Source: Bacteroidota bacterium (GTDB taxonomy: Bacteria; Bacteroidota; Bacteroidia; Cytophagales; Cyclobacteriaceae). From it: a stretch of DNA of 15,017 nucleotides. Below, one piece after another: positions 1 to 7,623 of the stretch. The number at the start of each line of letters is the position of its first letter. Position 1 is the first letter of the stretch. A program made the position numbers and the translations under genes. Location: assembly GCA_003242315.1 (NCBI GenBank), contig QGUY01000077.1, positions 1 through 15,017 of the forward strand, in the 5' to 3' direction. The notes below the pieces were generated by a model, which ran no database searches, was not told where the DNA came from, and was given only the letters and a program-made list of their open reading frames with translations.

Positions 1-861
1 TGCAAATTGGCCGTTGCAGCCGCCAGCGAACTGACCAATGCCATTCATCATCTTGATGGCCAGGTCACGCATTCTTTGATATACTGTGTCAGGAAGCGTA
101 AGTGCCGGAGCAACGGTGATGGAATCGCCCGTGTGAATACCCATCGGGTCGAAGTTCTCAATCGAGCAAATTATGATGACGTTGCCGATGTTATCGCGCA
201 ACAATTCAAGTTCAAACTCCTTCCATCCCAAAATGCTCTGCTCAACGAGCACTTCGTGTATCGGTGAAGCGTGAAGACCGCGGTTGAGCGCTTCATCAAA
301 ATCCTCCGGATTGTGTACAAAGCCTCCGCCGGTTCCGCCAAGCGTATATGAAGGACGGATTACGAGCGGGAATCCGATTTCCTGTGCGATTTCCTTTCCC
401 TGCAGGAATGAAGTGGCTGTGGCGCCCTTACAGACTCCGACGCCCAACTCCTTCATCTTCAGCCGGAATTTCTCGCGGTCTTCTGTGGTCTCGATTGCTT
501 TGATGTCGACACCAATGATGCGCACTCCATAATGTTCCCATATTCCGGCCTTCTCGCATTCGATGCAGAGATTCAACGCAGTCTGACCACCCATGGTAGG
601 CAATACAGCGTCGATGTGATGCTTTTCGAGGATTGTCCTGATGGACTTCTTGGTCAGCGGCAGAAGGTACACGTGATCGGCCGTCACGTTGTCCGTCATG
701 ATCGTCGCCGGATTGGAGTTGATGAGAACCACCTCGATGCCTTCTTCCCGGAGCGAACGGGCTGCCTGGGATCCTGAGTAATCGAACTCACAAGCCTGGC
801 CAATAATAATGGGACCGCTCCCGATGATCAGAACGGAGCGTATACTTCTGTCTCTAGGCAT
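1..861 (-). CDS. carB: Carbamoyl-phosphate synthase large subunit, N-terminal part (cut by window edge)
   Basis: The reverse strand encodes 287 codons of the large subunit of carbamoyl-phosphate synthase, which uses glutamine-derived ammonia, bicarbonate and two ATP to make carbamoyl phosphate for pyrimidine and arginine synthesis in the cytoplasm. The start is ATG at 861-859, followed directly by the hallmark N-terminus with GSGPIIIGQACEFDYSGSQA at about residues 14-33. The glycine-rich ATP-grasp loop PSYTLGGTGGGF and the segment ENFDPMGIHTGDSITVAPA are also present. The reading frame is open to base 1 with no stop, so only about a quarter of the usual roughly 1,070-residue protein (first carboxyphosphate half) is visible. 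The gene diverges from the GMC oxidoreductase across about 260 bases. No frameshift or missing motif is seen. Identification is very secure. Confidence 0.96.
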   Translation of the reverse strand, partial: MPRDRSIRSVLIIGSGPIIIGQACEFDYSGSQAARSLREEGIEVVLINSNPATIMTDNVTADHVYLLPLTKKSIRTILEKHHIDAVLPTMGGQTALNLCIECEKAGIWEHYGVRIIGVDIKAIETTEDREKFRLKMKELGVGVCKGATATSFLQGKEIAQEIGFPLVIRPSYTLGGTGGGFVHNPEDFDEALNRGLHASPIHEVLVEQSILGWKEFELELLRDNIGNVIIICSIENFDPMGIHTGDSITVAPALTLPDTVYQRMRDLAIKMMNGIGQFAGGCNGQFA

Positions 862-893
862 CTCTGGGGATAAAGGGATGGATAAATTGGGGG

Positions 894-901
894 CAAAAAT
901 A
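894..901 (-). promoter_or_regulatory. Candidate -7 element of the carB promoter
   Basis: Read on the minus strand, these bases are TATTTTTG, an exact match to the Bacteroidota sigma-A -7 consensus TAnnTTTG, lying about 33 bases upstream of the carB ATG. The nearest TTG that could serve as a -33 box (bases 914-912) is only about 10 bases away instead of the usual 19-20. The call therefore rests on the -7 match alone and could be chance in an A/T-rich stretch. Confidence 0.35.
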
Positions 902-960
902 AAAACAGATTCAAAAAATCAGCGCACATCGATCGTAATTATTATCCACTCTTTAAACCC

Positions 961-990
961 TGCCTCTGCCTCTGCGCCTGCCTCTGCCCC
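961..990. repeat. Degenerate hexanucleotide tandem repeat, five units
   Basis: Five consecutive six-base units read TGCCTC, TGCCTC, TGCGCC, TGCCTC, TGCCCC. The tract sits in the noncoding space between divergent carB and the GMC oxidoreductase gene and is pyrimidine-rich on the plus strand. The tandem structure is directly visible. No function can be assigned. It could be a slippage-prone microsatellite or a binding tract. Confidence 0.7.
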
Positions 991-1056
991 AGGACCCGCC
1001 TACTACAGGAAGGTTCCGCTCCGCTGAAATGCTAGGTTGAAACACTTACCACATCT

Positions 1057-1073
1057 CCCGGGCGAACACCGGG
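1057..1073. other. Short GC-rich hairpin upstream of the GMC gene
   Basis: CCCGG at 1057-1061 can pair with CCGGG at 1069-1073 around a seven-base loop, with one further T-G wobble outside. It lies about 50 bases before the GMC oxidoreductase start, so it would be in the 5' leader if transcription starts upstream of it. Five base pairs is short and there is no T tract, so it does not look like an intrinsic terminator. Confidence 0.25.
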
Positions 1074-1125
1074 GAAATTTGTTATGTTTTGCAATCGAAT
1101 GAAGTAGCGGATCCCGATTTTGCAG

Positions 1126-2793
1126 ATGCAAGGAGCTTTTGATGTAATCGTGGTCGGCTCCGGAATCACCGGCGGCTGGGCAGCTAAGGAATTTTGCGAG
1201 ATGGGACTGAAGGTCCTGCTCCTGGAGCGTGGAAAAAATCTGGAGCATCCCAACTATCCCACTGCAACGCTTGATCCGTGGGCGTTTCAACATCGCGGCA
1301 GGCTCACGCAAGCGGATCGCGAGAAGCATCACATCCAGGTCCGCCATTTCTCCATTCACGAGGAAAACAAACATCTTTTCGTCAACGACCTCGAAAATCC
1401 CTATATCGAAACCGAACGTTACGACTGGATTCGCGCTGATGTACTCGGCGGAAGGTCTGTGCTGTGGGGACGCCACTGCTATCGGTGGAGTGATCTCGAT
1501 TTTGAAGCCAATGTACGCGACGGCATCGCGGTCGACTGGCCCATCCGCTATCGCGACATCGCGCCGTGGTATGACTACGTCGAGCGGTTTGTGGGCATAT
1601 CAGGGGCACGAGAAAACATCCCCCACCTTCCGGATGGCATTTTCCTGCCTCCAATGGAATTCAACTGCGTTGAGCAATATTTCAAAAGCAAAGTAGAAAC
1701 AGCATTCGCCGGGAGAAAGGTCACCATAGGGCGTGTCGCTAATCTCACTGAAGCCCAACGGGCGCGCGGGCAATGCCAATTCAGAAATCGATGTGATCAG
1801 GGATGTCCCTACGGAGCTTATTTCAGTACGAATGCAGCAACCTTGCCTGTCGCCATGGCGACCGGAAACCTCACGGTTCTCACGGATACGCTTGTCAACC
1901 GCGTTGTGTATGATGAAGTGAAGGGCAGAGCGTCCGGCGTTGAAGTCATTAACACAATAACCGGAGAAGTTCGCGAATACCACTCGCGTGTGATCTTTCT
2001 CAACGCATCTACATTGGGGACAACATTCATCCTGTTGAACTCTACATCGAATCGCTTTCCCAATGGCCTCGGCAACGGCAGCGACCAGGTGGGCAGAAAT
2101 CTCATGGATCATCACAAAGGATCCGGCGCTACGGCTCGCGTTGAAGGTTTTGGAGACAAATACTATTACGGACGACGCCCAAATCAGATTTACGTGCCGC
2201 GATTCCGAAATATTAATGAGAAGCGAACTGATTTCATCCGCGGATACGGCATGCAGGGCGGTGGAAGCAGAGGCGGATATTCGCACGCCCTGTCGATGGG
2301 CATCGGCGCGTCGCTCAAGGAAGCTGCTTCAGAGCCTGGTCCCTGGCACTTCTCGCTGCAAGGATATGGGGAATGTCTTCCTCATCCTGAGAATCGTGCT
2401 GTGCTCAATCGGAGCAAGACTGACAAATGGGGTCGGCCAGTACTTGAAATCAACTGCAAGTTCAGGGAGAACGAGATTGCAATGAACAAAGACATGGCGA
2501 CGGCTGCCGCGGAGATGATGGAAGCCGCGGGCTTTCGCGATGTTCGACCTTACAACAATATGTCGTTTCCCGGCAACGCCAATCACGAGATGGGCACGGC
2601 GCGTATGGGAAAGGATCCAAAAACGTCAGTACTTAACGCGTTCAATCAAATGCATGAAGTTCCGAACGTGTTTATTACCGACGGTTCGTTCATGACTTCG
2701 TCATCCTGTGTAAATCCTTCGCTAACTTATATGGCCATGACGGCCCGCGCATGTCATTACGCTGCTTCCGAGATGAAAAAGCTCAACATCTAA
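1126..2793 (+). CDS. GMC-family FAD-dependent oxidoreductase with a [3Fe-4S]-type cysteine motif
   Basis: This 555-residue flavoprotein probably oxidises a hydroxyl group on a sugar or related alcohol. The N-terminal FAD-binding Rossmann loop is GSGITG (residues 11-16), ending in the LLLERG strand. The C-terminal GMC signature NHEMGTARMG contains the expected catalytic His (about H487), and CVNPSLT supplies the Asn partner (about N530). Cysteines 217, 223 and 227 form C-x5-C-x3-C followed by PYGA. The same spacing ligates the [3Fe-4S] cluster in the catalytic subunit of bacterial FAD glucose dehydrogenase (Burkholderia type), which suggests electron transfer to an external acceptor rather than O2. 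There is no signal peptide. The ATG at 1126 is chosen over an in-frame TTG at 1120; an in-frame stop at 1105-1107 excludes longer forms. The Gfo/Idh/MocA gene follows after 30 bases. The substrate is unknown; glucoside 3-dehydrogenase-like activity is possible. Confidence 0.9.
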   Translation: MQGAFDVIVVGSGITGGWAAKEFCEMGLKVLLLERGKNLEHPNYPTATLDPWAFQHRGRLTQADREKHHIQVRHFSIHEENKHLFVNDLENPYIETERYDWIRADVLGGRSVLWGRHCYRWSDLDFEANVRDGIAVDWPIRYRDIAPWYDYVERFVGISGARENIPHLPDGIFLPPMEFNCVEQYFKSKVETAFAGRKVTIGRVANLTEAQRARGQCQFRNRCDQGCPYGAYFSTNAATLPVAMATGNLTVLTDTLVNRVVYDEVKGRASGVEVINTITGEVREYHSRVIFLNASTLGTTFILLNSTSNRFPNGLGNGSDQVGRNLMDHHKGSGATARVEGFGDKYYYGRRPNQIYVPRFRNINEKRTDFIRGYGMQGGGSRGGYSHALSMGIGASLKEAASEPGPWHFSLQGYGECLPHPENRAVLNRSKTDKWGRPVLEINCKFRENEIAMNKDMATAAAEMMEAAGFRDVRPYNNMSFPGNANHEMGTARMGKDPKTSVLNAFNQMHEVPNVFITDGSFMTSSSCVNPSLTYMAMTARACHYAASEMKKLNI

Positions 2794-2823
2794 CCCATAT
2801 TGCAAGCACCTAAACCGATCGCC

Positions 2824-4170
2824 ATGAAAAACTCACGGAGAAATTTTATCAAGACCACTGCCGCTGCCACCCTCGGTGCGATGGCGTTTAGTCCACAAAG
2901 TTACGCTCGCATACTTGGCGCGAACGATCGCGTGAATGTCGGCGTTGTGGGTTACTCCGATCGCTTCCGCAGTTCCCTGCTTCCCAGCTTTCTGCATCAT
3001 AATAAAGAGCTGAACTTCGACATGATCGCAGTTTCGGATATCTGGAAGTATAAGCGCGAACAAGGATATGCCGAAATCAAGGAAAAGATCGGTCATGATA
3101 TCAAAGCGTGCGTCAACAACGATGAGTTGTACTCGATGAAGGATCTTGATGCCGTGATTATCAGCACGGCCGACTTTCAGCATGCGCTGCACTGTGCTGA
3201 AGCCGTACGTGCGGGATGTGACGCTTACGTCGAGAAACCGTTCGCTGAAACCATGGATGACGCGCGTGTTGCACTCAAGGCAGTACGCGAAACAAAAAAG
3301 ATCGTGCAGATCGGATCGCAACGACGTAGTGGCAGTAACTACCATGCTGCTAATGAATTCATCCGTTCAGGCAAGTTCGGTAACATCACGATGGTGGAAC
3401 TGACCTGGAATGTCAACCAGCCGGGACGCTGGAGGAGGGTTGAGCTTGTGAAGAAAATGAAGGAGCAGGACACCGACTGGAAAAGATTCCTAATGAATCG
3501 ACCCTATGAACCATTTGACGCCCGCAAGCACCTCGAGTTCCGGCTGTTCTGGCCTTACTCGTCGGGATTGCCGGGACAATGGATGTGTCACCAGATCGAT
3601 ACGGTACACTGGTTCACAGGACTGAATCATCCGCGCAGCGTTGTTGCGAACGGAGGAATCTACCAATGGAAGGATGGACGCAAAAATTGGGATACCATCA
3701 CAGCCGCGTTTGACTATGGCCCGGCGGATGATCCATCGTCAGGATTTCAGGTTGTATTCCTTTCGCGAATGCACAACGGTGAAGAAAATCCTTCAGAAAT
3801 ATATTACTCGAATGGCGGCGAATTAAATCTCAACACCAACATGGTAACGCCAAAGGGCGGTCTTTCAGAACGCCATGCGAAGGCGATGAACATGGAAGCT
3901 AATTTGCTGCCAACGGTGGATCTGACTAAAGTGAAGGAAACAGTTGTCGCTTCTGCCAACACGGGAGCGGATCCGCTTACTTCGAGCCACATGAGGAACT
4001 GGATGGAATGTGTGCGAAGCCGTAAGGAACCCAACGCACCGGTTGAAGCAGGTTACGCGCACTCCATCGCGTGTATCATGACTACGGCAGCATCCCACAC
4101 GGGAATGAAGGCTACCTTCGACGAGGCAACACAGGAAGTCATGGTAGGAGGAAAGCCCTTTAAATACTGA
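2824..4170 (+). CDS. Gfo/Idh/MocA-family oxidoreductase, Tat-exported
   Basis: This 448-residue protein belongs to the NAD(P)-dependent Gfo/Idh/MocA dehydrogenase family acting on sugars, inositols or their keto forms. It starts with a twin-arginine leader, SRRNFIKTT then an Ala-rich hydrophobic stretch (residues 4-22), so it is predicted to cross the membrane already folded with cofactor. The family landmarks VIISTADFQHALHC (about 111-124) and EKP (137-139, catalytic Lys) are present, as is the C-terminal substrate region with MCHQIDTVHW (254-263). The dinucleotide loop VGVVGYSDRFRS departs from the usual GxGxxG. The start is ATG 2824, because it places the Tat motif at the N-terminus; an upstream in-frame TTG at 2800 would bury it. 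It lies 30 bases after the GMC gene and overlaps the PmoA-like gene by one base (TGATG), indicating one operon and translational coupling. The substrate is unknown. Confidence 0.91.
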   Translation: MKNSRRNFIKTTAAATLGAMAFSPQSYARILGANDRVNVGVVGYSDRFRSSLLPSFLHHNKELNFDMIAVSDIWKYKREQGYAEIKEKIGHDIKACVNNDELYSMKDLDAVIISTADFQHALHCAEAVRAGCDAYVEKPFAETMDDARVALKAVRETKKIVQIGSQRRSGSNYHAANEFIRSGKFGNITMVELTWNVNQPGRWRRVELVKKMKEQDTDWKRFLMNRPYEPFDARKHLEFRLFWPYSSGLPGQWMCHQIDTVHWFTGLNHPRSVVANGGIYQWKDGRKNWDTITAAFDYGPADDPSSGFQVVFLSRMHNGEENPSEIYYSNGGELNLNTNMVTPKGGLSERHAKAMNMEANLLPTVDLTKVKETVVASANTGADPLTSSHMRNWMECVRSRKEPNAPVEAGYAHSIACIMTTAASHTGMKATFDEATQEVMVGGKPFKY

Positions 4171-5207
4171 TGTGGCGTGGCGCGATTTATACTTTGCTCG
4201 TCGCTCTGGTTGCGACCAGCAGTAATCCTGCGCGCGCACAGAAGCCAGGATTTTCTTTCGTAGACAAGCCCCGCGAAAAGAAGATCGATATCCTGTATGA
4301 CGGGAAGCTGCTCACTGCTTATTGCTACTTCGACTCAGTAATGAAGCCGGTATTGTTTCCGGTTAAGACAGTGTCCGGCATCACAGTCACGCGAGGGTAC
4401 CCATTGGAGCCCAGGGCTGGTGAGCGGGTGGATCATCCGCACCACATTGGATTGTGGATGAACTATGAGAGTGTAAACGGTCTCGATTTCTGGAATAACT
4501 CAACAGCGATACCGTATGAGCGAAGGCCGCGCTATGGCACGATCTACCATGACAAAGTCGTCTCAAGAAAAGCATCCGAAAGGAAGGCAACGCTGGAGGT
4601 TGAGGCCTTGTGGAGGGACCATTATGATAAGCTTCTGCTGATTGAGACGACCACCTACAATTTTATGGTGGATGACAATGATTTCATCATCGATCGTGCC
4701 AGCACCCTGCGGCCGGCTCCAGATACGGAGGTGACATTTAAGGATGTAAAGGATGGATTTCTTGCCATACGCGTAGCGCGTGAATTGGAACTTCCGTCTG
4801 AGGAAACAGCGAAGTACGTTGATGCGAACGGCAACATTACGGAAGGAAACGTGGCGGAGTTTGTGCCTGCGACGGGCGACTATCTGAGCAGTGAAGGCAT
4901 ACGCGGTAACGAGGTGTGGTCAACACGTGCGAAGTGGGTGACGCTCGCCGGCCGGAAAGATGGACGCGATGTGTCAATCACTATCATCGATCATCCGAAA
5001 AATCCCGGGTACCCTGCGTACTGGCACGCGCGTGGCTATGGTCTGTTCGCAGTTAATCCCCTGGGTCAGGAAGTGTTCAGCAAAGGGAAGGAAACACTGA
5101 ACCTTAAACTCAAGTCAGGCGAATCCGTAACCTTTCGTTACAGGATTGTGGTCCATGAAGGTCAGCCTTTGACCGGCGAGCAGGTTGCAGCTATGTCAAA
5201 ATTTTGA
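4170..5207 (+). CDS. PmoA-family (DUF6807) secreted protein
   Basis: This 345-residue protein has a Sec signal peptide with a likely cleavage after ARA (residues 1-23), so it is predicted to be periplasmic or outside the cell. The mature part matches the DUF6807 family, often annotated 'PmoA' after a misleading name. It has the conserved block DHPHHIGLWMNY (about 88-99), and later HPKNPGYPAYWHARGYGLFA followed by NPLGQ. The family has no well-established reaction. It is frequent in Bacteroidota and Planctomycetes near Gfo/Idh/MocA proteins and sugar-processing enzymes. The His-rich block suggests a metal or catalytic site, which is inference. Its ATG overlaps the stop of the Gfo/Idh/MocA gene by one base, making it the third and last gene of the cassette. 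Nothing supports true methane mono-oxygenase activity. Confidence 0.88.
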   Translation: MWRGAIYTLLVALVATSSNPARAQKPGFSFVDKPREKKIDILYDGKLLTAYCYFDSVMKPVLFPVKTVSGITVTRGYPLEPRAGERVDHPHHIGLWMNYESVNGLDFWNNSTAIPYERRPRYGTIYHDKVVSRKASERKATLEVEALWRDHYDKLLLIETTTYNFMVDDNDFIIDRASTLRPAPDTEVTFKDVKDGFLAIRVARELELPSEETAKYVDANGNITEGNVAEFVPATGDYLSSEGIRGNEVWSTRAKWVTLAGRKDGRDVSITIIDHPKNPGYPAYWHARGYGLFAVNPLGQEVFSKGKETLNLKLKSGESVTFRYRIVVHEGQPLTGEQVAAMSKF

Positions 5208-5226
5208 TTCGGTATCGGGCTAAGAC

Positions 5227-5265
5227 GAACGTCCGCGTGATCGTTTCAGTGCATAGCGGTCGTTC
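5227..5265. terminator. Possible bidirectional terminator hairpin between convergent genes
   Basis: GAACGTCCG at 5227-5235 can pair with CGGTCGTTC at 5257-5265 as nine positions with one central T-T mismatch around a 21-base loop. It sits in the 85-base gap between the convergent ends of the PmoA-like gene and the DUF58 gene, where a shared terminator is expected. The loop is long and there is no clear run of T on either side, so the call is weak. Confidence 0.25.
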
Positions 5266-5292
5266 TTCATCCCTTCCGCTCATCAGGTAGTA

Positions 5293-6624
5293 TCAAATCA
5301 TGCCCCTGGCTTTCAGCTCCAGGTACTTGTTTATCGTGTCAACAGTCAGGCGGTCAGGACTCGTCAACAACGCTTGTATTCCACTCTTGTTAAGCTCTTT
5401 AACGATCAATTTCTTTTCGTAAATGAATTTCTCTGCGATGGTCTTGTAGTAAATGCCCCGCACTGAAGTAGCAGGTTCTTCTACCATTTGTGAGATCTCT
5501 GTGTTCTCGAAGAAGATCACAACGACCAGGTGATGGTGTGCGAGCTTTCGGATGAAGGGAAGTTGTCGCTGTAAGCCAAAAATCGATTCAAAATTTGTGA
5601 ATAGTAGCAGCAGGCTTCGCTGATTGATCTTACGACGCACGTGTGTGAAGAGGGCGGAAAAATCCGATTCACGGAAGGCCGTCTTCTGGTTGTACAACAC
5701 CTCCATAATCTGCGTCATCTGTTTCCCTTGCTTACCTGCTGCGAGCGTGGTGCCGATTTTATCCTGAAAAGTAATTATGCCTGCCTTGTCAGACTTTCTG
5801 ATCGCAATGTTGGAAATCACGAGGCTGGCGTTTATCGCATAGTCCAGAAGACTCATACCATTGAAAGGCATCTGCATCACCCGTCCCTTGTCGATTAACG
5901 AGTAAACCTGTTGCGAGCGCTCGTCCTGGTAGTGATTCACCATGAGCGTCGACTTACGTGCGGTGGCCTTCCAGTTTATGGTCCTGAAGTCGTCACCTGT
6001 CACGTACTCCTTAATCTGTTCGAACTCCATATTGTGCCCCAGACGCCGAATCTTTTTAATGCCGGTTTCCGTAAGGCGGTCTGAAATCGCCAGCAATTCG
6101 TACCTCCGCATCTGGATAAATGAGGGATACACTGGCACCATTACCTCGCTTCCCATCTTGTAGCGTCTTCGAAACAGTCCGAGTGGTGAGCTTACGAAGA
6201 CGTTGACGACTCCAAAATGGTACTCGCCTCTTTTTACAGGTCGCAGGGTATAACTGATGGTGGACGTTGTGCGCGGTGCCAATTGCAATTTGAAATTGAC
6301 GTCACGACGCTGAAACTGGTGGGGAATCTCATCGATGACGTTAAGGCTTACGCGAAACGGATAAAAGTTTTCCAGGAAAATTCGAATCTCGTTTTCGTCG
6401 CCATTCGAGAGCTTCTCCGGTACGAAACGAACAGCGTGTATTCCTTTCTTGACCCGATATAGTACGATGATGTCAGCAATGGCGACTGAAACGAAAAGGA
6501 AGAAGAGAATCTTAGGAATCAGGATAAGCGAAGGGAAAATAAACGAAGTCACGAACATCGCGACCAGCACGCCAACGCACTGGAAAAAACGGTTATTGAT
6601 ATAGAGACTTCGCAGCACCTGCAT
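5293..6624 (-). CDS. DUF58 domain-containing protein (vWA-like partner of MoxR)
   Basis: This 443-residue protein has two N-terminal membrane segments (about residues 15-30 and 33-55). A periplasm- or cytoplasm-facing beta-rich region follows, then the DUF58 signature from about 205 to 230, including EYVTGDDFRTINWKATAR and LMVN, and a von Willebrand A-like fold. The position of the metal-site motif reads LIDKGRVM (D245), lacking the full DxSxS pattern. DUF58 proteins are usually encoded next to MoxR ATPases and are thought to be their substrate or partner. The ATG at 6624 is preferred because the MoxR stop codon lies just one base before it; an in-frame GTG at 6675 would overlap the MoxR gene by 50 bases. 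It is the last gene of the minus-strand operon and converges on the PmoA-like gene. Confidence 0.9.
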   Translation of the reverse strand: MQVLRSLYINNRFFQCVGVLVAMFVTSFIFPSLILIPKILFFLFVSVAIADIIVLYRVKKGIHAVRFVPEKLSNGDENEIRIFLENFYPFRVSLNVIDEIPHQFQRRDVNFKLQLAPRTTSTISYTLRPVKRGEYHFGVVNVFVSSPLGLFRRRYKMGSEVMVPVYPSFIQMRRYELLAISDRLTETGIKKIRRLGHNMEFEQIKEYVTGDDFRTINWKATARKSTLMVNHYQDERSQQVYSLIDKGRVMQMPFNGMSLLDYAINASLVISNIAIRKSDKAGIITFQDKIGTTLAAGKQGKQMTQIMEVLYNQKTAFRESDFSALFTHVRRKINQRSLLLLFTNFESIFGLQRQLPFIRKLAHHHLVVVIFFENTEISQMVEEPATSVRGIYYKTIAEKFIYEKKLIVKELNKSGIQALLTSPDRLTVDTINKYLELKARGMI

Positions 6625-6625
6625 G

Positions 6626-7603
6626 TTAGCGGGGAACTTCCACCTTTTCCATGATCTGTTTGAGAACCTCGTCACTGGTTACCCCTTCCATTTCCTTGTC
6701 GGGTGTGAGAATCACGCGATGGCGTAGGGCAGGAATGGCAACGTATCGGATGTCCTCGGGTGTGATGAAATCCCGGCCGCTGACCGCTGCAAATGCTTTC
6801 GCGCTGTTGAGGATGGCCACCGAGGCGCGTGGTGACGCACCGAGGAACAGTGCAGGACTATTGCGAGTCTCATGAATAATACCGGCAATGTAGCGGAACA
6901 AGTGATCTTCGCAGTACACCTCGTGCACCTTCGCGCGGTACGCTGCAATCTCCTGAGGGGTAAGTACGCGTGACACCTTTCCGGTGGGCATCTGGCCTTT
7001 GCGTTCCTGATGACCCCGCAGAATGTCGACTTCCTGATCCATGGTGGGATACTGGACTGCAATCTTGAACAGGAAGCGGTCGAGTTCGGCTTCAGGAAGT
7101 CGGTAAGTACCTTCATGCTCGACCGGGTTTTGTGTGGCGATGACCATGTAGGGTGTTTCCATAGGGTACGTATGGCCATCGACCGTTACCTGCCGCTCTT
7201 CCATTACTTCAAACAGCGCAGCCTGGGTCTTGGCAGGCGCGCGGTTGATTTCGTCAATGAGGACTATGTTGGAGAATATTGGTCCCGCCTTGAACTCAAA
7301 CGCGGATGTCTTGAGGTTGTAAACAGACGTTCCCAGTACATCCGAAGGCATTAGGTCGGGCGTAAATTGTATCCGCGAAAAGTTCACAGAGATGACGCTG
7401 GCCATCAGTCGCGCAGTTAACGTCTTCGCAACGCCAGGCACGCCTTCAATAAGTACGTGACCATCGGCGAGGATTGCTGTAATGAGTAGTGTGATCATTT
7501 CGTCCTGGCCAACGATTACCTTTCCAACTTCGCTTCGGATCTTCTCAACGCTATCGCGAAGCGCGGTAAGGTCTACTCGGGTTTCAAATGTGTTATCTTC
7601 CAT
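6626..7603 (-). CDS. MoxR-family AAA+ ATPase
   Basis: This 325-residue cytoplasmic AAA+ ATPase probably remodels or inserts cofactors into partner proteins, as proposed for MoxR relatives. Visible motifs are Walker A GVPGVAKT (54-61), Walker B VLIDEIN (114-120), sensor 1 ATQNP (156-160) and the EAELDRFLF segment (about 171-179) carrying the conserved Arg. Length and architecture fit the family, with the C-terminal lid including LGASPRASVAIL. The ATG at 7603 is followed by a leader typical of the family and the GQDEMI motif at about 32-37. It lies 20 bases after the DUF4350 gene and one base before the DUF58 start, so translational coupling with DUF58 is likely. This is the only energy-coupling enzyme of the operon and presumably its motor. 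Confidence 0.95.
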   Translation of the reverse strand: MEDNTFETRVDLTALRDSVEKIRSEVGKVIVGQDEMITLLITAILADGHVLIEGVPGVAKTLTARLMASVISVNFSRIQFTPDLMPSDVLGTSVYNLKTSAFEFKAGPIFSNIVLIDEINRAPAKTQAALFEVMEERQVTVDGHTYPMETPYMVIATQNPVEHEGTYRLPEAELDRFLFKIAVQYPTMDQEVDILRGHQERKGQMPTGKVSRVLTPQEIAAYRAKVHEVYCEDHLFRYIAGIIHETRNSPALFLGASPRASVAILNSAKAFAAVSGRDFITPEDIRYVAIPALRHRVILTPDKEMEGVTSDEVLKQIMEKVEVPR

Positions 7604-7623
7604 GAGGTGAGGGTATGGTAAAG

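Noticed and set aside
7..1027. Plus-strand open frames of 72-86 codons at the left end
   Set aside because: Those up to about base 777 are shadows of carB, which is open on the minus strand through base 1. The last covers the hexamer repeat and has no protein-like features.
1003..1476. 157-codon open frame on the minus strand across the start of the GMC gene
   Set aside because: It is antisense to a gene with strong family motifs, its translation shows no recognisable domain, and it is best explained as a frame shadow.
1600..2286. 228-codon minus-strand open frame inside the GMC gene
   Set aside because: It is fully antisense to the FAD enzyme, whose Cys motif and conserved region lie here. 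The composition looks like a shadow and there is no domain signal.
4170..5207. Methane mono-oxygenase subunit (PmoA) by name
   Set aside because: The 'PmoA family' label is historical. This is a soluble secreted DUF6807 protein with no membrane-bound copper mono-oxygenase features or partner subunits.
6625..6675. Longer DUF58 start at GTG 6675
   Set aside because: It would overlap the MoxR gene by 50 bases, whereas ATG 6624 sits one base after the MoxR stop and leads directly into the first membrane segment.
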